Source of the DNA: Opisthorchis felineus
Lineage: Eukaryota; Platyhelminthes; Trematoda; Opisthorchiida; Opisthorchiidae
Assembly: GCA_004794785.1 (NCBI GenBank)
Contig: SJOL01006495.1
Location: forward strand, 1 to 64,000
Reading direction: 5' to 3'
Length of the DNA: 64,000 nucleotides
Shown here: positions 1 to 12,742 of the stretch, one piece after another
Layout: every line of letters begins with the position of its first letter
Numbering within the stretch: position 1 is the first letter of the stretch
Position numbers and translations under genes: made by a program
The notes under the pieces: model-generated
What the model was told of the DNA's origin: nothing
Seen by the model: only the letters and a program-made list of their open reading frames with translations
Databases searched by the model: none

Positions 1-2188
1 CGTGGGATGGCGTTAGCTCAATTAAAGCCACAACCTATCAGCAAATTCTCTCATTGCACCAACCTGACGTCGGGTAAGTGCTCTTTTTCGCGGGGGTAGT
101 CTTGTCGAAAACAATACTTGCCTTACTCATCATTCTTCCTAATTTAAATTGACGCTACCTCAAACATACGCATTACTGCCGTGACCAACCGCTCTTCAAC
201 GACCGTTACTTAGTGGGGTAACCGGTATAACGAGGAGGGTGGGATTGCCGAGATTCACCCATGTAACTGAAGCCAAAACTACTTGTCACCTGATCAAAAA
301 CGGTTGTTCGGACAGCGCACAGACCCGTACGAGCACCAGTTCGTATTCGCCGCAAATGCAAAGAGAGGCAGATACTTCGATCTGCCAGTAGGAGATTAAC
401 TATCTTCTATCTACTGCTCACGATCTAGGTTGTTGGGTACTCTCACAACCAATACAGAGAACAATTCGCCCATAGTGAGTAGCACGAGATTTGACTTCAG
501 GACACACAACAGGATTGATCAGGCAATTTGCTGCCACATGAAAGGAAGTTGTCGGCTGGCTAAAAGTTATGGGGAGGGGGTATTTTCCTCTTGGTCTCTA
601 CAGCTAATTTTGTTTCGTATGACATGGCTTCAAAGGTACTGAAGACTGTGGAACAACTTTCCTATCGTTCACATGAAAACAATCTCAGTTTGCACGCATA
701 GGTAACACAATCAGCTTCAGTTTCGATGACTGGGATTGAATCCCTGTATAGACGCCCTCAAGTTTGCTGCTAAGCCGGGTTTTCCAGTTGTTGCGCAATG
801 TTGTGTCATCTGTAAGTGATAAAACTGGGTACTTGAAAAGAAGCGATTTCGTGTTTTCATGCCAGTGAGGTATCAGTGTCAACGCCTATGCTTCTGTCTA
901 TAACGTTGACGAATACGACGACCGATCGTGTTTTGACGTGGAACGAGCCATAAGATTAATAAATAGAACCAGCTGACCCATGTGTAGACTTTAATTTATT
1001 CATGTGACATATGAGATGTCTTTGTCGCATGAAATCTAGCCCAGACTAACAGATGGCTGACAAAACCTTGAACGTGGGGACAGAAATTTTCCTCAGGCAT
1101 CGTTAGGCGGGAAAGGTAGATAGTTTGACGAAACTCCTTCCAGATTGCTGAACTCAGCATCTGGAAAGACACCCGGATGTGTTTTATCTGTGCAGGTGAA
1201 TATGAGTGGAATGATCTTGTCTGTGTGCTAGTTACGTGGTATAACTCGCATCCTCTCTTTTCCGCCACAGATTGCAAGCCTGTAGCAGGGAAACAAATGC
1301 ATTGCATCAGTTCTGACAGAGATAGAATACTGCACTCGGAAGGGGAACCGGATAAAAGTGTGTGCTGCGGTGGGCTAAGGGGCTAAATTAAGCTACTCTT
1401 ATTTTTCACTATATTTGCCACTCTCCATTCTCTGTTAAAATAAGTTGTCACACACAAATTTCTAGCAATAGGATTTTAACAACCTCGGGCTCATAAGTGT
1501 GCGAAATTCATCCCAAGCTGCGTTCCAAATTGACAGAAATATTAGACACAATCCTCATTCAAAAATATGTCCCGATATACCAGTGGATAAGATCCGACGC
1601 GACAACTGCCAGCATAAATCGACTTTGTCGGACAACAGTTCTGTAGATTGGGGTTTCCGGACAAAGCAACACAGAATCACTGGAACCATATACAAGCCGA
1701 ACTGATCACATTGAAGACCGGGGATATTTTCTTATCCATCATAAACCTCGGTCTACACTTCGGCCAACTAAGCTCAAATTCGTGCCGAAATTCCGAGATA
1801 GGTAACGTGCAAAGTCTGCTTGCTCAAAATACTCTGAAAAATCTGTTCATTCTGTGGGCATTTTTTCTCAGATTCCAAGTACATTTCACCAAATCAGACA
1901 GTGTGAAACTTATCGCCAGCTGAATGTAATTGACGAGGCAGTCGACCCAAAAATCTAACATGAATTTCCGGTTTGGGATAAGCGTCCGTAGCCGGAGGAG
2001 CACATCAAATACAGTTCGTAACATTAGGCGGATCATTTTACACAAAAACAATAAAACGGACGTAGTCCACATCTCGTTCTATCATAGTTCCGTTAAAATA
2101 ATCTTCAAGGACTTTTGCCAGAAAACTTTACCCTGAGCGGTAAAAACAAAACTACCCAAGAGGTTCACACTAGAATAAGATTACTCAC
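1..2188. other. Non-coding or intronic DNA with no supported gene
   Basis: I see no exon here with both splice sites. The modular minus-strand gene should continue into this stretch or beyond the window, because the exon ending at 2189 finishes with a splice donor. A minus-strand acceptor-like site near 1165 opens a short frame (DAEFSNLEG) that faintly resembles the first-half module exons, but it stops after 22 codons. Confidence 0.4.
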
Positions 2189-3004
2189 CGGCCGTCGTCA
2201 ATGTGGAATGCAGAGTCTGTTGAGCCACGCTCGTCTGCTGAGGACTTGTTTTCACTGTTGAGATGGTGTCCGATGATCTGGTTTCTTGCTGTCTCACATC
2301 CGTCTTGCCGTCCGACATTGCACTCACTCCGACCGTCGTTTGAGTCCTGCGTCCTGTTCCAGTTTGTGTTGCGTTGTGGGTGTGCAATACACTTTCGCTT
2401 TTCCCCAAAGCCTCCGTATTTCTTGTTGAAAATGATACTGTTGTATTGGAGCTTACGACTGTCTTCGGAGTATCAGATTGCCCGGCGAGAATCGAATTTC
2501 CTAAGACAGTTCCTGAGGCAGTCTGGAGGAGACTTGTTCGAGCGTTTAAACCCACTGTGGTGGTGGAATAACCGAGTTCAGTTGGAGTTGCGGGCACACT
2601 TACTGCCAAACTGGAGGATGGTCTTCCATCATCTGAACTTGGGATTATGTCTGAGCGGCCGGTACTCCCACCCACCGTTTGGGATGTGGTCGTTTGGATA
2701 CTGTTGTCGAACTCCATTGTTGAACCAACGATTTTGTCACTCAAATTCCTGATTGATACGACTCGTTCACTTGACGTTCTATTGTTGGGATAGCTGTCGG
2801 TCTGTTGTGTGTGGTCTGTGCTATGTTGCTTTTCATCATCCTCAGGTGTCTGTTTAGCTAGATTTGTGTTGCGTGTTGTCTGTAAAGTACCAGCGGGGAT
2901 TGGTTTAAAGTGTGTAGTTGTTGTGGTGGTTCCCGTTGTTGTTACATGCGCCTCTGTGGAAAGTTGATGGGATTCTGTGTTACTAGGTTGCCAATCCTCG
3001 CACT
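2189..3004 (-). CDS. Mucin-like Ser/Thr-rich linker exon of the modular surface-protein gene
   Basis: Internal exon of 816 nt. It is preceded by a pyrimidine-rich acceptor (TTCTATTCCACAG) and followed by the donor GTGAGT. It is phase 1 at both ends, as expected of a linker between modules. Its roughly 271 residues begin ECEDWQPSN and contain about 57 Thr and 39 Ser, including a run of six Thr, plus N-glycosylation sequons such as NRT, NLS, NTT and NAT. There is no hydrophobic segment, and only the opening Cys is present. The composition is that of an extended, heavily O-glycosylated extracellular stalk. The leading x-Cys matches the linker exons at 12.9 and 20.8 kb. Upstream lies the second-half module exon at 4401-4674, also ending in phase 1. 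The next exon downstream was not found. The splice phases are seen directly; glycosylation and surface location are inferred. Confidence 0.75.
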
Positions 3005-4400
3005 CTGTGGAATAGAATTCAATCGGGCGCATTAATTGTCTAGTTGTAGCAAAGTTTTATTAATGAATTTTTTGTCACTTGTTGTGCGGACTTATTATAC
3101 CATTTTTTGTTTGCGTTTAACTATGGAAACCTAGAACCTTGTAGGCTTTCTATCTTTCATGTTTTTTTCTCCGTTTTCATGACCAATGCTAACCTCAATT
3201 GTTTTCTAATTTACTTTTTACCACATAAATCCATTTGCATATTTCCTTGTTATTATTAATATTTGGCATCACGTTTTCCAAATAAATGGCTGTTTGCCAT
3301 GTATTTTTTTTACTTGGTAGTTTAGTGATTTTACACCCCAGGAATACTTCCTCGGCTGTATGAAGTTTCCTTACAATGTACGTTCATATTCGCAGCTTCC
3401 TTTTGGACAGATCAGTTCTTCGGGCGGCCCTAAGTATTTTGGTGATGCGAGTTGCTCCATTGCAACTTATGTACTCTTTCGTAGTAATTTTTAAACCAAT
3501 CATATAATTATATATTGGACAAAGGCGGTCCAGCGGTGCCCCGTTTTGGACTCTTAGTTACCTTATGTTGTCAAGGGTGGTTATTTTCAGGTATCATTCT
3601 TCTGATTATATCTAGAATAATATATCTTCTCTGTCATGTTACAAAATGATTAGAGCTTGGCGCTGGTTTCTTCTTCGCATGTTGTAAATCATATTGAGTC
3701 ACTGCCATGTAGATGTTCAACGGAGGAACAGCTTATTGGATGCCTTCCGTCTTCATGAAATAAGTTGCATTCGTACATTTGCTAGGTCATCTGTATCCTG
3801 CCCACTCTACATATTCCACTTTGCGGTCCGTATACTGCATTGCGGGAGATACTTTGGGGAGAGCATATTGATCAGAGTTCTCACTTATTGTTAACAATAA
3901 ATGAGGGCAAACACAACAGTGCAGTTTAACTTACCTGTGTAGGTTTTTAATCTTGCAAGCCGGCGAGAGTCAATTTTAACTAGGTGGGTTTGAACAAGTT
4001 TCAGGCAATTACTCCATGTTGTCCTGAGCAAAGTTCGGAATCAGTCTTGTCGGCAAATTCCCTAAGGAGGTGGTCTGTAGTTTCAGAATATCTATCCAGC
4101 ACCTTAATCTCAATTACTGGTAGGCTAATAGTCGCAGGAGTGCAAAAGATTATGTGGATTTGCATCAAAGACGATTACGTGGTGGGTCCGGACAAGCTAG
4201 GCACATTGCGGTACGCCAGTAGATCGGCTCTTCTCATTGGTCCTTCGGGGTTTACGGAGGAAGTGTTTCTCGAATCTTACTGAAATAAAGACGCCTGGAT
4301 GACAGATTGATGTAATCGGAGTTTTATGTTTTTAAACGACCTGAATGCACAATCCTTAGTTGGCTTTGGAAAATCACACCATGTCACATGAAAATCTTAC
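3005..4400. other. Intron of the modular gene
   Basis: AT-rich stretch with no exon-like frame on either strand. It separates the second-half module exon from the Ser/Thr-rich linker. Confidence 0.5.
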
Positions 4401-4674
4401 CAGAAAACCGTACTCCATCAGAAAATGCCTCAGTGTCTCCAAGCGTGGGCTGAAGCTCAAAATAAATAGACGCTAGATGTTTAACAGGATTCGGTTGCTC
4501 GCTTCGGAAAATGTTCCGCAAATCTGCAGCGAAAACAAGTTCCAGACTCAATTGAGCATAGGTTTTTTGTAATTTTGCTCCGGCATGTTCATCGGTTTCA
4601 GCCGTGACCATCAAGGTACAGGTGACGATGTATTCCTCCGGGACATTTCCTCCGTAAATATATATAAATTTAAC
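4401..4674 (-). CDS. Second-half module exon, copy A
   Basis: Exon of 274 nt, acceptor TTGTTTTCTAG and donor GTAAGA, entering in phase 0 and leaving in phase 1. It encodes 91 residues starting VKFIYIYGGNVPEEYIVTC, followed by a helical-looking stretch (LSLELVFAADL) and the conserved ending HLASIYFELQP...EAFSDGV. It aligns along its length with the exons at 15463-15733 and 28780-29047, which share the YIYGG, (I/V)xxC and LxPxxxxxEAFS positions and the same splice phases. Together with the exon at 6959-7080 it forms one domain of about 131 residues. The YGG hairpin and following strand recall the middle of an SEA domain, but I cannot confirm the family. Its role is probably extracellular. Confidence 0.8.
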
Positions 4675-6958
4675 CTAGAAAACAAGTTAAGAAGTTGTAT
4701 ACATATACATATATACATGCCAGTATATTTTGCCGCGGCACAGTGGCTCCTTGGTCATCAATAACTTAGTAACGAAGGTCCCAAGCTGGAAGCCTAATGT
4801 ATTTGCCTCTTCAGCGTAAATTCGGCGTAAAATTTCGTTCTAAAACCAAAGGGCACAACTTCACAAAACAGGCTACATACATTCTGAGAAGACGCTGGAA
4901 CTGCACGTGTTGTACTTTAATCTGTGCCATTTCTAACGACCTCCAACAAAGTAAAATCTGCCTTGAGCAACCACATAAGGAATCGAAAGAAATGGATCAC
5001 CCCATAAAGCTATCACCCTCAACAGTAATAGTTCTCAAACCGTCGAGTTTCAGCATTCAAACCTAAACTACTTTATGCCTGATGTCATTCATATCAAGAT
5101 ATCCGCACCGACATGAAAATGTGATTTACACTCGTTCATGCTTTGGCTACAAAGCAGATAATGATTAAGCGTTGTGTTCCTCAAACCAGAGGCATGATGA
5201 GATTGCAATAAAAGCTGCTCAAACTTTAGCCTTGACCTCCATGTTCCCCTTTATTTGTGCACTGAAATCTGCCTTTCATTATAATCCACTGTTACAGGCA
5301 ATTTTTAATCCGGGGACTCGTCTATAATTTTTATTCTGTTAGTATGGCCTTTACATTCGGTTCTCTAGTTCAGGGAAAACTTTTGCAGCCCATGATTTAG
5401 AGATAAATTTTCTTTAGATGTAATCGGGGCATATAATCATCACGAAGCAATTGGATAAGAAGGTTTAGAATCGGCATCTGTCAAATTGTGGTCTCTATAA
5501 AGAATGCAGGCATGAAGAATGCACTGTATGTGAACTCCATTTTGGAATTAAGAACAAAATTTGACCAATCTGCCGGATTAGATTTTGCCGTTTAGAGGGA
5601 TAATAAGAAAAAGAATTGGTTTCCACAAAGCCACTAAGTTTATAAGCTACTTTCGGTTCTACAAAACCTCCTCTTCACAATAGATCACTAATACTCAGAC
5701 TCTTCTATGTTCGACTCCAGGGGTGTCCAAAATTTCACCAGTCGCTGGTATATTTGGAGAAACCTAGCCTTTTCACAGAATTGGAAGTTTGGGAGAGTCC
5801 TAGAGAACGGTTACATCCGTTATATATATATATATATATAATACAGATATGTATGTATTGTATATATAATAGGTATACGTGTCTCTGAAGCGGCGTGCTC
5901 CAAAGCAACAAGAACATTACGGAGAGCGGCCAGTATTTCTGAGGTAGTCGCAACTACATAGAATCGTGCAACATGTGGGTGTATAAACGGCCTTGTGAGT
6001 CGCCGATGCACTCAAACTGGCCCACCTGCAAATATCAGCCGGTAAACTTAAGTATGCTTATTCCACTACCTATTTGACTCCATTATCTTCATGAGGATGA
6101 CACCGTTTATGATAGGTTAGTTAAAGGGGAAACGCCTATTATTACATTAACGGTGGACTAACAGGTGGCTTCCGAGAATGTTGCTGCATTATAATGGAAG
6201 TGTGCGGTGTGATGTAGAAAGTTTACGCCGGCATTCCTACTTTAAACGAGTACTTGATCTCAGTGGCCACTAATATGGTGTCCTCGTTAGCACTCGCGTC
6301 TACATCTCTCTTAAATTCTTGGATCAAACACAATATTGACCTTCGTACAAACCGACTTTAGCTTTCCAGATGGGCTCACGCATACGGTGAACTAGCCACT
6401 CCGCTACAAACTGCTAATCACGGCGGCTTAAGCGGAGACAGAACAGGCTTCCACCCACAGGTCGATTAGCATCCATGCCCAAGAATGGGCTTCTAATAAA
6501 ACCAAAGCAAAGTGTTCTACAAACTAAATGAGCTCTAGGAGTTTAACCGCTTCATTCATAAAGTTGCGTTTTGATCCTCAACCTCCTTTCATATAAAGAA
6601 ATATAATTAGTGGAGCTACTCCATTTCAATGATCCAGTCCTAACTAACGAGTGACCCATTAGGTGTATTTATCTTTCCAAACTAGTCAACTGTCATTAAG
6701 AAATTGACACAAAGATTTTTATCACTGGTCTGAAGATTAAATCATATGAGACTGGTGTTCGATAATTCACCTAAGATCTGGATTTCGCAGGCCTAACGGA
6801 GTCACTTAGGAAAAACCGAAAAAATGGAATTTAGATTTACAAGAAACAACCAACAGATCTACAATAAATCAGCCAAAACTTGATCTCAGGATAGCTGTTA
6901 AAACAGACTTCTCAGGCCACCAAATGAACAAATTGTGACAAAGCTTTGAAAAACTCAC
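4675..6958. other. Intron between module halves A
   Basis: Holds a TA microsatellite at 5821-5841 and AT-rich sequence. Around 6370-6415 on the minus strand is a short tRNA-like stretch (TGGCTAGTTCACC resembles a polymerase III A box), possibly SINE-derived. No exon is supported. Confidence 0.5.
5821..5841. repeat. TA dinucleotide microsatellite
   Basis: About ten uninterrupted TA units, followed by further AT-rich sequence. Confidence 0.9.
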
Positions 6959-7080
6959 ATGGTTGCACACTGATTGTTGAAGGTTTTGAAAATCTTCCGA
7001 AGTAGATTCATGGTATGATTCATGATACATCACTGTCTCTCCGTTTATCATGTAGGTACCTCGAATTTGCATGCAAAATT
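6959..7080 (-). CDS. First-half module exon, copy A
   Basis: Exon of exactly 122 nt, acceptor ACATTTCCAG and donor GTGAGT, phase 1 in and phase 0 out. It encodes 41 residues beginning EFCMQIRGTYMING and ending EDFQNLQQSVCNH. Copies B (17692-17813) and C (31097-31218) have the same length and phases and share FCxQIxGxxxIxG, Y...SY, F..L and SVC. The pattern (beta strand, Tyr-rich turn, then a helix carrying F..LQ) is reminiscent of the start of SEA domains, which is inference only. It splices in phase 0 to the exon at 4401-4674. The upstream neighbour is the linker at 8267-8569, whose phase-1 end completes the first Glu codon. Confidence 0.82.
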
Positions 7081-7914
7081 CTGGAAATGTAAATACTTTC
7101 CATGTGATACTCTTAAGCACGCAAATCCGACGAGAAACTAGCTGTTAACCTTAAAGAACCAAAGTGACCCATTATCCACTGGGTTACACATTTCTAGCAT
7201 AGTCAGATTCCAGGTGTAATCAATGAAGCAATGGGCTGTCGCTCACCGCCACTGTGTCGGCAGCAGTGGGCTCACTTGGGTTGGAACCGTGAATCACTAG
7301 CGACTAGGTATTGAAAGATGGCAAAGTTTCGATCAGCTGATTGTCATGTAGAAGTTCAGTATTATTGAAGCAGGTCTAAAAAGAATGGTCTGGTGTGCGA
7401 AATGGAATTAAGGCTATTCAGTTTCCTTTGTTTCCTTCTGCCCCTTCAACATAGACAATTCAAAATTCCAAAAACCAATCAACAGTGTTGTTTTCTTTGA
7501 TGCGGGAAGAACAAAACAGTTAACTCTCGTTCATAGAGGCTAGCCTAGGCATTCTACTCCAGAAAAATGATCTGCTAGAACAATTCGCTCCTGAAAAATT
7601 GGGCTTAGTGTTCTAGATCCCTTGTGGCAGTTACATCTTTTTTTGCGCATTGTTATCTTTACATTCGTTACAGCTCTGAAACGCTGTTGATTTTAGTTGG
7701 GATTGTATGGACCCGAACTGACTTCCAAAGTTTGAAAGATACTGGTCTGAAAATTCTGCGGATAGACTAACTATCGAAAGATAAATTGCTCACCCAATTA
7801 TCGACCCGTCAGCTCAAGATGTGAGAAGGCTGATATAAGGAGAATATTTTACAGCAACTCAGACACACTTAACGCGGCTAAACGGTTGGGTATTTGGGAC
7901 GGAAATCATACAGG

Positions 7915-7984
7915 CAGCCCTCCGCTTCCCGAACGAGTGCTCTACCAGCGAAGATATTGCGGTCGCCACCGCAAGTCACCTGGA
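7915..7984 (-). repeat. tRNA-like (possible SINE) fragment
   Basis: Read on the minus strand, GCTGGTAGAGC resembles a D-arm and A box, and an imperfect anticodon-like arm follows (GTTCGGGAAGC). No B box or acceptor stem is evident, so this is not a working tRNA gene. It may derive from a SINE. Confidence 0.25.
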
Positions 7985-8266
7985 CTCCTCACTGATTCAT
8001 CGATTTGCTGCCCAGAGAGTCACCACTCAGAGGCAGTAATCTTTACTAATTAGCTCATTCCAGGGTTATTCCAATAGTCTAGGGGTTATATTCTTCCAGA
8101 CACCCGATGGTCCCTGGCAGGCGAGAAGAATGAGGTTTAGTTATCACCACTGGTGTGCCTTTTTTCAGCTTCACGAGTGGATGCAATCGTACGAAATACT
8201 CAATATTGTTCCTTCTGTATGCAGGTTACCAATAATTTGGCGTACAGTATCGCTCCATAAACTTAC

Positions 8267-8569
8267 CTCCAGGTGAAATTGTTTCCTCCGAAATTTCCAT
8301 CGGAATTAGCGAGTAAGGAACTGCTGATTTATTTGTATTCCAGTTGGTCGGTTTTGTGTGCGTAACAAAGGTGAGTGTGGAGTTCGTCGGGGTATGGTCA
8401 ACACTAGATTCCTCGGCGGAACCAGAATAGGCATTTGTCTTTGAAAATAGTTTAGGTGTTTCGAAGTTGGGCATACTTGAGGATGTAAATTTTCGCCTGA
8501 CTACGGATACCTGCACTTCGTAGCGCTCAGAATCTTCGACCGACGGAACTGTCCGAATTTGACTGGTAA
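8267..8569 (-). CDS. Ser/Thr-rich linker exon of the modular gene
   Basis: Exon of 303 nt, phase 1 at both ends, donor GTAAGT after CCTGGAG and a weaker acceptor (TTTGGCAG). It encodes about 100 polar residues, beginning VTSQIRTVPSVEDSE and ending EETISPG, with patches such as KFTSSSM and TPTNSTLTF and one NST sequon. It has no Cys and no hydrophobic segment, so it reads as a flexible glycosylated spacer. It feeds in phase into the first-half module exon at 6959-7080. What lies upstream is open: the linker at 12.9 kb ends in a compatible phase, but a stop-containing transmembrane exon sits between the two. Confidence 0.6.
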
Positions 8570-9013
8570 CTGCCAAACTGATTCCTTTGACAATAATGAA
8601 AAACGGGAGGGAGATATTCTGTTAAATTTGGTCACCAATGCTTCAAATGATCTTTTCAATGAACTGTTGTCCGTCTCTTAATCTTACGCTATCATCAGAT
8701 GTCCACTCATCTCGAAAGTCTTGTCTTAATTTTTCTAGACGTAACGGCTATATTTTTAAGTGAACAAAACCCCAAATAAGATGAGGAAGATCAATGAAAA
8801 ACCACTAGGTCAACAGGTTGACACATGCTAGCAAACCCACCGTGCGACGCTTCCTTTGAATTATCACATAGCTAACCCTAACGAAAACTAACCCCACGCC
8901 GGACTCCCTTTGTGTGATACGAGAAGACACTATTCGCTTGTACAGAGTACTCGGAACGTTCTGACTACTAAAACAGTCAATTTTCCTTGTCCCATACCAA
9001 TGTCCTAAAGTTA

Positions 9014-9288
9014 CTAATGGAATGGTCTACTCGACTGTTCACGAGATATATACTGTTGATCTACCAGCTCAAAACGCCATCGGCTCACTGAGTGGCTAGA
9101 TGTGCTCGACCGGTACTTTACCTGAAGATGCATACACAACAAGATCTGCTTAAACGTAAAATTTACAGTACAGGCTAGAACTATTAAGGCTAAAATGCAG
9201 GACGAAGCTGCGAATAATAACGTCATTTCTACCATTTTCACTGACACATCTGATCGAGAAGTCCTTTGGCCATGCGGAGGGTAACTTT
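9014..9288 (-). CDS. Candidate terminal exon: transmembrane segment and cytoplasmic tail
   Basis: An acceptor with a T-rich tract (GGTTTTTCACACAG) opens a phase-1 frame of 90 residues ending in TAG. In order it encodes a short polar juxtamembrane stretch (ESYPPHGQRTSRSD), a hydrophobic segment of about 24 residues (TLLFAASSCILALIVLA and onward), and a basic, Ser-rich tail (KYRSSTSSHSVSRW...) with no further hydrophobic stretch. That is the layout of a type I membrane protein end. Phase 1 fits the end of any upstream linker or second-half module exon, so it could anchor the modular ectodomain. A GTAAAG donor-like site lies within the tail, so the exon might instead continue. The frame and acceptor are seen; the membership in this gene is inferred. 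Confidence 0.45.
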
Positions 9289-12200
9289 CTGTGTGAAAAA
9301 CCGTTGTAGAGTTGTGAAAAATTATTGGAACTTGTAAAAATAGTAATATTCTGATATTTACTGTGAACCTTATGTTGTGACGTTCAAGCAGGTACCAGAC
9401 TATGTACGGGGTGCGTGAATTTTGAAAAATGGCAGTACCTATGCTTTTCGGCAGTGATTAGCTTCACTTATAGGACAAAGTCAAGCCGAGTCAAGCCCGT
9501 TAAAAGTAGCGGGCATCTTACTCATGATCGTTTTTCCCAGGAACATGGTACTTCTTTGTACTAGGTCTCCACATTCTCTATTTCCCACTCTTTCTTCCCA
9601 CTCTTTCACCTCTCACAGATGTATGGCAGTTGAGCACCAGTAATGTACGCCGGAGTATTACTGTCAGTGTTGGTGATGATGATTAAGAACCAAGGGACCC
9701 AACCATGAAATATCGCCCTATTGGCAGCGCATTCAGCTGAACATTACTTTGAAGGAGAGATTCTTTCAAGTCGCACGTTGATACAATCGCAATCTGCAAA
9801 CAAGAATTTAAGCGCACGTGTCTAAATTGATCTTCAATTATAAGATTACGCTGCCGGGAATTCGGAGACTGTCTGACAGATGTGTCCCAACATGTGGGAC
9901 CTGTTTCACTCAACTCAACGTCAAGGTGTAATGAACTTAATGTCAAACATAGACAACCGGGAAAGGCACAGCAAGTGATCAATGGATCTCGCGCGTTCAC
10001 TCACGAGAGGGTACTTAGGGTACGAGAGGGAAATTCCAGACTGTAAATGGATTGTGAGTCATCGAAAAAGTCTTAAGGACTAGGGAGTCGCAGCGAACAC
10101 AAATTAACCCTGGAAAATGTCACTCGTTGGTTTGAGACAAACCGGGACTTGGTCACAGTGACTGCGTAATTCGGCGTGTTTGACCATATCACGAATCTTT
10201 ACTATTCCCCAGTGTGAGCGTAACTTGGAGAAGAAGTTGGGCAGTTGGGCACATTTCAGAAAGTTTCGCAGAATACTAACAGTACTTGGTAATACTAGGT
10301 AATCAATGTTCCCGAAAACTGTTGGAGTAGTTCAAAACTATAGTTCTCTGGATTTTCTTGGTTGTAGATTCATTCTGTGCCTAACCACTACTCGAAAAGA
10401 GTCACTGAATTCTTCTAAATGGCATTTCTAAACAGGGTGTATTGCACCTACCAATGCCGTTAAAATAAGCAGAAAAAAACTTTTAAAAAAAACCTCTTCA
10501 AACTTCTCACAATTCACGTCTTTCCATGATTAAACGGCCGCTCCCCGAGCTTACACGAAGGAACAGTGGCGTGGGTAAAAGAGCGTTAAACTATATCCAG
10601 ATACATGAAAGAACTCATCGCTCCAGACCCGTCACGATTAGTTTGAAGAAAAGTGGCAGTGGGTTATTCCGATGGGCACCTAAAACAGTGTAATCAATAA
10701 GCCTCCAGATAATGTGGGTGTCACGAAGGACCTTCTACTGAGTGTGTTGCTCTGCTCAAACACCGCAAAAATGGGACCTCCTCTTTACAATTGGCTGGTT
10801 ATTTGATAAAAATTGTCAATGATTTGCAAATTCATCATAATCTGAATCGCAAACTTTAAGTTAGTGATATTTCATGCAACTTATGCGGTTTATAGCCTCA
10901 TCTTAACTCATCCCTAAGGTTTAGCTTGTGCTAGTAAAGGTCAGTAATCAGCTTGCCCAAGACCATTTCTGGCACCAAGGCAGGATGACTCCTGCAGAAC
11001 ACTTCACCGACCTCCTACTTTCAGATGGACGCTCTAGTTTGATTGGTGTCCAAATTGTATCGAATCCGATGAAACCGCAGGTGCAATTGGCAATCCATTA
11101 CATTATACATGCAATCTGCTTGAATCTGCCCTGGAAATCTTTTTTGTAGGAGGTTAATTACTTGTATCATGATCTGACCCAAACACCTGTCCTCAAGATT
11201 TGGGCCTCCTGAAAACTAGCTAACCATGAACCCCATGTTACCAGCCATGACTTTGCTCTTATACACTTTCCACTGATACATAACATACGAGTGTTGTAGC
11301 GTATAACAAAGCAATCAGAGAAGATTAGGATTAAGAATAAGTAATTGGCTGAATCATCGGATGCAGGAGACAGATGCCAAATGCCTATCTAGAGAAGTGG
11401 CTTTGCTAAGTGAACTACCCATAAGCTACAAGTAGAACTCCAGCAGAATTATTGTTTGGTCGCCCACTTTGTAGCAGACCGATTGCTCATCACTCAGCCC
11501 TATATAAGATCACACGTAAGTTACTGCCTATCATACTTCGTATCAAACGACCTGCATGAAGCCCTGGGATCAAGTTACATTAGGTAAACTTACCCCGAGA
11601 AAATGTCATTCCTCTAGCAAGTACTGGTTTATCTATCCCCATTTAAACCAGTTAGCTCTTTTGTGTAGAGACACATTAATTGTTAGAATGGAATGAAGAC
11701 ATTTACAAACCTGTCTGAAGGTGGGCGAAGCATCATACATCCAGATGTAATCGTGGAGACAACTCAGAGACAACCCAAGACGACCACTGAGAGTCGTTCC
11801 CATAGTCATATTATTAGGCCTGTACTGTATTTTTAGAGGAGTACTATGTTTATGTGTAGTACTACGTTTACTTCAGTCATTGCACCCATCTTCCTCTGTT
11901 TTCTCTGTTTTTTGAAGGCTAGGTCTCACCCACCTCACACTATGTCAGCATATGGCCATCAACCTGACACGCTCGTGTATCCTCTCCTGATTGGCTCTTT
12001 TTACATCCCCATGCAATTTGTGTACGTTTAGGTTTTGATATCTATAAGCGTCCAGTCACGAACGTGATCGAAGATAGCTGGTTGATGTTCACGTGACCAT
12101 TTGCCTACAATTTCTGCACAAGACGTTTTAAAAATTCTCCACCCTTACTGTAGAACACTTGTGACTACAGTCAAAATTGCCCTGTATCACGGTAATTTAA

Positions 12201-12742
12201 GGGAAATAAAATCAGGTGATGAAAGTGAGATGCATTCAACAGTAAAGAAACAGATGACTTATATCTTGTTTGGCCCATCACGGAATAGGTCATCTAAGGC
12301 TAGATATCAAAGTTAACGCTCAACCAAATAGTTCAACGATCATTGATTTCATCTGCCTTCCTTGTGTTTGACTTGCATGTATGGCTTTTATGTATGTGAC
12401 TTGCAGAAGCACCAAATGCACTAGGAAGCTGATTACTCGAGAACCGAAAGGAAATAGTCCACAAAGTTTTCAGTATCCTTGAGGGAAATTTAATTTTCAC
12501 CTGGTTGGACAGCCCAGAAAATCCGAAGAGAATGTTATCAGTCCCAGAAAAGGCTGGACCATCTAAGCTTTCGTCACTAGTTTTGTGTACAAATTAAATC
12601 TATTTTTGAAAATTTCCGGAATAAAATGCTTACCCAGTAAAAACTCTAAACAGCAGCCACTTCGAACATGTAACTCAAATAGACCAGCTGACCGATACGT
12701 TCGACAGAACTCTGTTATATGTTTAACTAAGCGTCAACTTAC
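9289..12742. other. Intronic stretch between linker exons
   Basis: No module exon is visible here on the minus strand, although a module pair might be expected between the linkers at 12.9 and 8.6 kb. A possible plus-strand exon lies at 10925-11080. The rest is AT-rich without recognisable features. Confidence 0.4.
10925..11080 (+). CDS. Possible plus-strand exon of an unknown gene
   Basis: A frame of 52 codons, phase 0 at both ends, sits between an acceptor-like GGTTTAG and the donor in CCGCAG|GTGCAA. The translation (LVLVKVSNQLAQDHFWHQG..., then HFTDLLLSDGRSS) has a protein-like composition, but I recognise no family. It lies antisense in an intron of the minus-strand gene. It could be an exon of a nested gene or a chance frame. 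Confidence 0.25.

Noticed and set aside
2201..2752. Plus-strand 183-codon frame
   Set aside because: It is the antisense shadow of the Ser/Thr-rich exon, has no splice logic and has poor protein composition.
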